From NCBI GenBank assembly GCA_038503065.1, contig JBCAMK010000009.1, forward strand, positions 1,364,001-1,428,000: a DNA stretch of 64,000 bases, in the 5' to 3' direction. Positions 60,572-64,000 of this stretch are shown one piece after another. Every line of letters starts with the position of its first letter. Within the stretch, counting starts at the first letter, position 1. The notes beneath the pieces are model-generated. The model had not been told where the DNA came from. It did no database searches and was given only the letters and a program-made list of their open reading frames with translations. Made by a program: the position numbers and the translations under genes. The DNA comes from Paragyromitra xinjiangensis (lineage: Eukaryota; Ascomycota; Pezizomycetes; Pezizales; Discinaceae).

Positions 60572-61803
60572 ATGTTCGTCACCAGAGCCATTTTACGTGT
60601 TGGGCGGGCTCCTTCCGCTCGCCTTTCGGGCTCTTTCTTTACCCGTTCCATCTCATCCAGACCACAAGTTCTTCGTCCTTGCTCGTCAGCTATTCTCACT
60701 CAGCGCCCTGGTCTGGTTGCTCAATTCTCCACCACTCTACGCGCTCTTGAAAAACAAGGAACAGGTAGGGCTTTGCAAAGATTTTAGATTGATAGGATAA
60801 TTTTGTAGCAATATTAATTTTGCTCGAGCATAGTTGATGATGAATTGGCCGCCAAAATACAATCCGAGCTTGAGTTAGAGAAGATGAAAGAGTACGATGA
60901 TGATATGCCTCTTAGCTTGAAAGAATTTTTAGAAAATAGTTCCTTCAAGGTACCATCATCCACACATACATCCCCTCCGCTTTATTAGATCTTGAGAACT
61001 AATTGATGCATAGGTCAATGACAAACCTGGCGAGGAAGAAGTTGAGCTAGTTCGTAATTTTGGTGATGAGATGTGAGTTAAGTCGATTTTTTATATTACC
61101 GAACAGACTGATTTACCTTACTCTAGCATTCGTGTTGAATTCTCGATTGCCGACTTGAATGCTGCCTCCGGTGCCGATGATCTTGATGATAGTACTCTTT
61201 TCGATGATCAAGCCACAGACGACGATATTGCCGGTGGACAATCTGGTGGCGCTCAGTCTAAAGCTGCAAAATCTGAGGGACGGGTTCCTGTTGGAAATGA
61301 TGGAGCCGAAGAAGAAGACTTTGATGACGATCAACCAGTCAGCTTTCCTTCACGCGTCAATGTCACCATTGAGAAGGTTAATCATAAATCCCCAGCACCC
61401 GAAATTAAATTCCCAGTTCTGACTGGAATAATAGGCTCATGGCGGAGCTCTTCAATTTGAAGCTGTTGCCCAAGACGGGATGATCGTCATTGACAACGTC
61501 TTTTATCATAAGTCTGCCGAACTAGCGACAGCGAAGACAGTCAGCGCGGACTGGGAGAGGAGAGGGCTGTATGCTGGGCCCCCCTTCGGTAACTTAGATG
61601 AAGATCTCCAGGTACTCTTGGAGAGGTATCTTGATGAGAGGGGCATCAACACTGCGTTGGCCCTCTTTATTCCTGATTACATTGATTACAAAGAACAGAA
61701 GGAATATGTCTCTTGGTTGGGTAGTAAGTGGCGTGCCCTTCGTCTTTCTAAATATTTGTCAGCTAACATCATTCTAGACGTCAAGAACTTTGTTGAGACT
61801 TAA
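60572..61803 (+). CDS. MAM33: MAM33 / p32 mitochondrial acidic matrix protein, six exons
   Basis: Exons 60572-60764, 60834-60949, 61014-61072, 61127-61376, 61435-61720 and 61778-61803 give 309 residues. Introns are 54-69 bp with GT...AG ends, and all joins keep frame. The arginine/serine-rich N-terminus (MFVTRAILRVGRAPSARLSG) is a mitochondrial presequence. The mature part has the acidic stretches typical of p32 (DDLDDSTLFDDQ, EEEDFDDDQ). The C-terminal core has ALQFEAVAQDGMIVIDNVFY, AGPPFGNLDEDLQ and ERYLDERGINTALA, ending SWL|DVKNFVET. The family forms doughnut-shaped trimers in the matrix and supports mitochondrial translation and respiration. It converges with the ELYS-domain gene, with 143 bp between stops. 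Confidence 0.93.
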
Positions 61804-61946
61804 GTGATGTTATTTTGTTCATTTCAGTCATCTGCTTAAAAAAATTTCCATTCCTTGTACAATATATGTAGGTTTACGAAGTTACACTCCACTCGCTGCC
61901 TACATTCTGTGGCAGAACGTGCCCTATTTTCTCAAAAGAAGGATAG

Positions 61947-63126
61947 CTACCATTTTTGGTAATTATGACTGTATAATACAAGATGATATTCGCATAAATT
62001 CGGTACCTTCCATGAAGTTTCTTCCTTACTCCTCTCTGTGGCCCGTCCCCAACGATAGCCCTCCCGCGAGACTAGCCCAGTTGACCCCTTCGAGCAGAAT
62101 TTCGCTTTGATATTGAGCAGACTTGGCAGCGATGAGAGCTTCATTCAAGTGCCCTTGGTGCATCTGCCTGATTATCAAGGTATCTTGAGCGGTAGGTATG
62201 TTTGAATCTCGGATATGACTTTCAAACACAACTTGTTCTTCTGGTGTGAAAGGCAGGTTAATGAGTTTTAAAGCGTTAGATTCCCTCTGCGCTGTAAGGC
62301 AGTAGTCGATTAAGTTCTTAAATAGCTCGAGCTGGAGGTGGGAGGGAACAGTGCGCTGGTAAGTAAATGCAGACTCAACCGAGATAGACTCCAAAGCACT
62401 GAAGTAATCTCTAATTGAACTATCAGTGTCAAGTACAGGTTGAGTTGTCTGAACGAATATTGTAGCAAGTCGGGGACCATGACTTGGACCGGCGCGGGAG
62501 ATGAGGGTGGAGAGAATCTTGTGCGGATTCACTGGTGTGACGGAAGGCTCCGTTAAGTGACGAATGGCTGTCTAGATTGATTGTCAATAGGTGGTCGTGA
62601 CAGAGGAACTGGTGGAGCGAACTTCAAATTCAAAATTGTCCATTGCATAAAGTCCATCCATAAGACTACGAAAATTAGGCTGAATCAAAGCTTTGCTAGC
62701 GTAATGACTAGCGAATCCGTTTCCTGGATTGGCGTGGTCGAAGTCCTTCAGCAGGTAGTAGAAGAAAGATACCTTTTTGAGGCGGTCAAGTTCATCCTTT
62801 TCCTCGATCGTGGTAACAAGCATTCGCAAACCAGCTATATTCTTAGGAGGGTACATGCGTGAGACTGTAATGCCGTAAAAGATAAGCAATGGTGGATACA
62901 AACATCAACTATTTACTGGAGCCTATGAACTGAATGATCACTGGGAATTTTGCTTACCATCACCGATATGGGCGATTTGTGAGAGAAGTAGATCAAAAAA
63001 TAGTGCGCCGTCGAGAAGGCTACGACTTCGCGAGATCCTGGCGGTACGATCCTTGGAGAATGGGAAAAATTTGTCATCTGGGAAGACTGAGTGATATAGA
63101 GCTAGAGAGCTGTGATCAACATCCAT
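61947..63126 (-). CDS. ELYS-domain nucleoporin, four exons
   Basis: Exons 63126-62958, 62864-62623, 62571-62030 and 61968-61947 give 324 residues. Introns of 93, 51 and 61 bp all keep frame. The last one is least certain; without it the protein stops at 62026. The start MDVDHSSLALYH is preceded by an in-frame open stretch up to 63282 that looks unconserved. Domain signature: YPPKNIAGLRMLV, KKVSFFYYLLKDFD, YALMDGLYAMDNFEFE-like helix pairs, and an AFTYQR motif in the helical repeat part, fitting the ELYS domain (nuclear pore assembly factor). In animals ELYS recruits the Nup107-160 complex to chromatin. Fungal members are shorter, as here. Confidence 0.82.
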
Positions 63127-63472
63127 AGTGGCTGTTTTCTCAGGCTGGGGGGAGGAGGGGTTTGTTGCACAATTGAACAGGTACTTGCGTCTTATGTATA
63201 ACATTTGATGCCTGCACCGTGTGCCTGACTCAGCAGCCACATTCTGTCGCGACGCGTCCTCCCGTGCGTTATCGTAGATCATCTCTCCCTCCGCTCAACA
63301 CATTGGCTGTATCTCTAAAGCTGGCATCCTAACATCGATACAACCTCCCTCACTCAGTGCTGCCCATCGCCAACTCTCGCCCTCCCACCAGTGCTTAGTA
63401 GTTCTAGACACTTCACGCCTAAATACGTAACGTTCACCTCTGCTAGCTGTTTGTTAGCTATTGGTTTGGATC
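63127..63472. promoter_or_regulatory. Shared divergent promoter of two nucleoporin genes
   Basis: There are 346 bp between the ATGs of the ELYS-domain gene and the NUP42-like gene, which point away from each other. Any promoter elements must be shared or back-to-back. CT-rich blocks occur near 63285-63300 and 63340-63390. No motif can be named with confidence. Confidence 0.5.
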
Positions 63473-64000
63473 ATGGCTCAAATCTGCAAATTCTATGGAA
63501 CTGGCCAATGCCGCTACGGCCAGAATTGCCGCTTCATTCATCCTGGAGAAACAACTATCGCCTCTTCGTCTGGCTCTCATAGCTTCGGAAATAATGCTTT
63601 CGGCAATGCCCGTCAGGCAGGTACGACTGCTTGCAGAAATCTATTCTTTTTTATGTCTTTTTCAATGAAGCATCCATAGAAAAGGCTTCTGGAAAGCTGA
63701 TCCACTCTTTTCTCTCTTTGGCTTATACACAGGTTTCAGTAGTGGAACTCAGGCAAAGCTTGGTGATGGGTAAGTTTTTTTTACCTTGTCAGCTGCCTTA
63801 TTATATATTTTCCACCCAACAATTAGCGCGGTTTTGTTATTGTCGAAGCTTGTCACTTGGCCGTGGCCACCTCCATTATGTGCTGAAGCCGATCACTTAT
63901 TTGTGTTTCCGGAATGCAGAGTTCGGTGACGATGCTGATATTTTTTGCCCAGTTTCAACCTACCGACTGAAGAGTCTATCCGGACAGACTTAACGGAACG
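63473..64000 (+). CDS. NUP42-like CCCH zinc-finger nucleoporin, 3' end beyond window
   Basis: The start MAQICKFYGTGQCRYGQN holds one CCCH finger (C-x7-C-x5-C-x3-H) at the very N-terminus, followed by a serine/glycine/asparagine-rich stretch as in NUP42/AMO1 proteins. Exon 1 is 63473-63620. Intron 63621-63732 and exon 63733-63769 follow. The next intron begins GTAAGT at 63770 and probably ends at the CAG before 63952. The final visible frame reads FNLPTEESIRTDLTE, the family's characteristic segment after the finger. Small exons within 63770-63951 cannot be excluded. NUP42 acts with Gle1/Dbp5 in mRNA export. Confidence 0.75.

Noticed and set aside
63127..63282. Longer N-terminus of the ELYS-domain protein
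   Set aside because: The in-frame extension is cysteine/arginine-rich without similarity to the family. The methionine at 63126 gives the expected start.

Overview
This looks like a repeat-dense stretch of a filamentous fungal genome, probably a basidiomycete. Four host genes at the right end carry short spliceosomal introns (about 50-110 bp, GT...AG). The rest is Tad1-like LINEs and chromodomain-bearing Ty3/gypsy elements of the Tf1/Tf2 kind. A Rhizoctonia/Ceratobasidium-type genome would fit, but the sequence alone does not prove it.

Positions 1-33064 are essentially one old gypsy insertion ('gypsy-0', + strand) whose left end lies outside the window. A LINE ('LINE A') sits inside its pol. 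Its 3' LTR is split after base 30 at 6788 and resumes at 32392. The split holds a head-to-tail array of three LINEs of one family ('LINE B1-B3', - strand). Every junction in the array is the same 13-bp target, TACTGCCTCTAGC. B1 is in turn interrupted in ORF1 by a young, apparently complete gypsy element ('gypsy-1', 11627-19509, TSD GGTGG).

Positions 33065-33796 are a 40-bp minisatellite. Positions 33797-53341 are a second family-1 LTR, split by nested insertions. These are two ORF1-only LINE-like elements (E2, E3), a full-length gypsy of a second family ('gypsy-2', 39003-46711, TSD AGCCC, identical-looking LTRs), and a fourth LINE (B4, + strand) at exactly the same LTR position and with the same 13-bp TSD as the array. 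B4 is itself split by a 912-bp LTR-type insertion (TSD TCACC).

Positions 53342-57837 hold another ORF1-only element (E4) with a long (AAAT)n tail, followed by degenerate short tandem repeats. From 57838 to the end are host genes: a TMA16-like ribosome-assembly factor, a MAM33/p32 mitochondrial acidic matrix protein, an ELYS-domain nucleoporin, and the start of a divergently transcribed NUP42-like CCCH nucleoporin. A small TA-flanked MITE-like element lies between TMA16 and MAM33.

The main biological points are these. The LINE family appears to be site-specific for the U3 end of a gypsy LTR and regenerates its own target. The gypsy LTRs carry a segment complementary to their own primer-binding site, and this pairing covaries between the two families, which suggests Tf1-style self-priming. 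Both gypsy families keep a spliceosomal intron in gag just before the zinc knuckle. A separate lineage encodes only a LINE ORF1 and ends in a conserved hairpin plus (AAAT)n.
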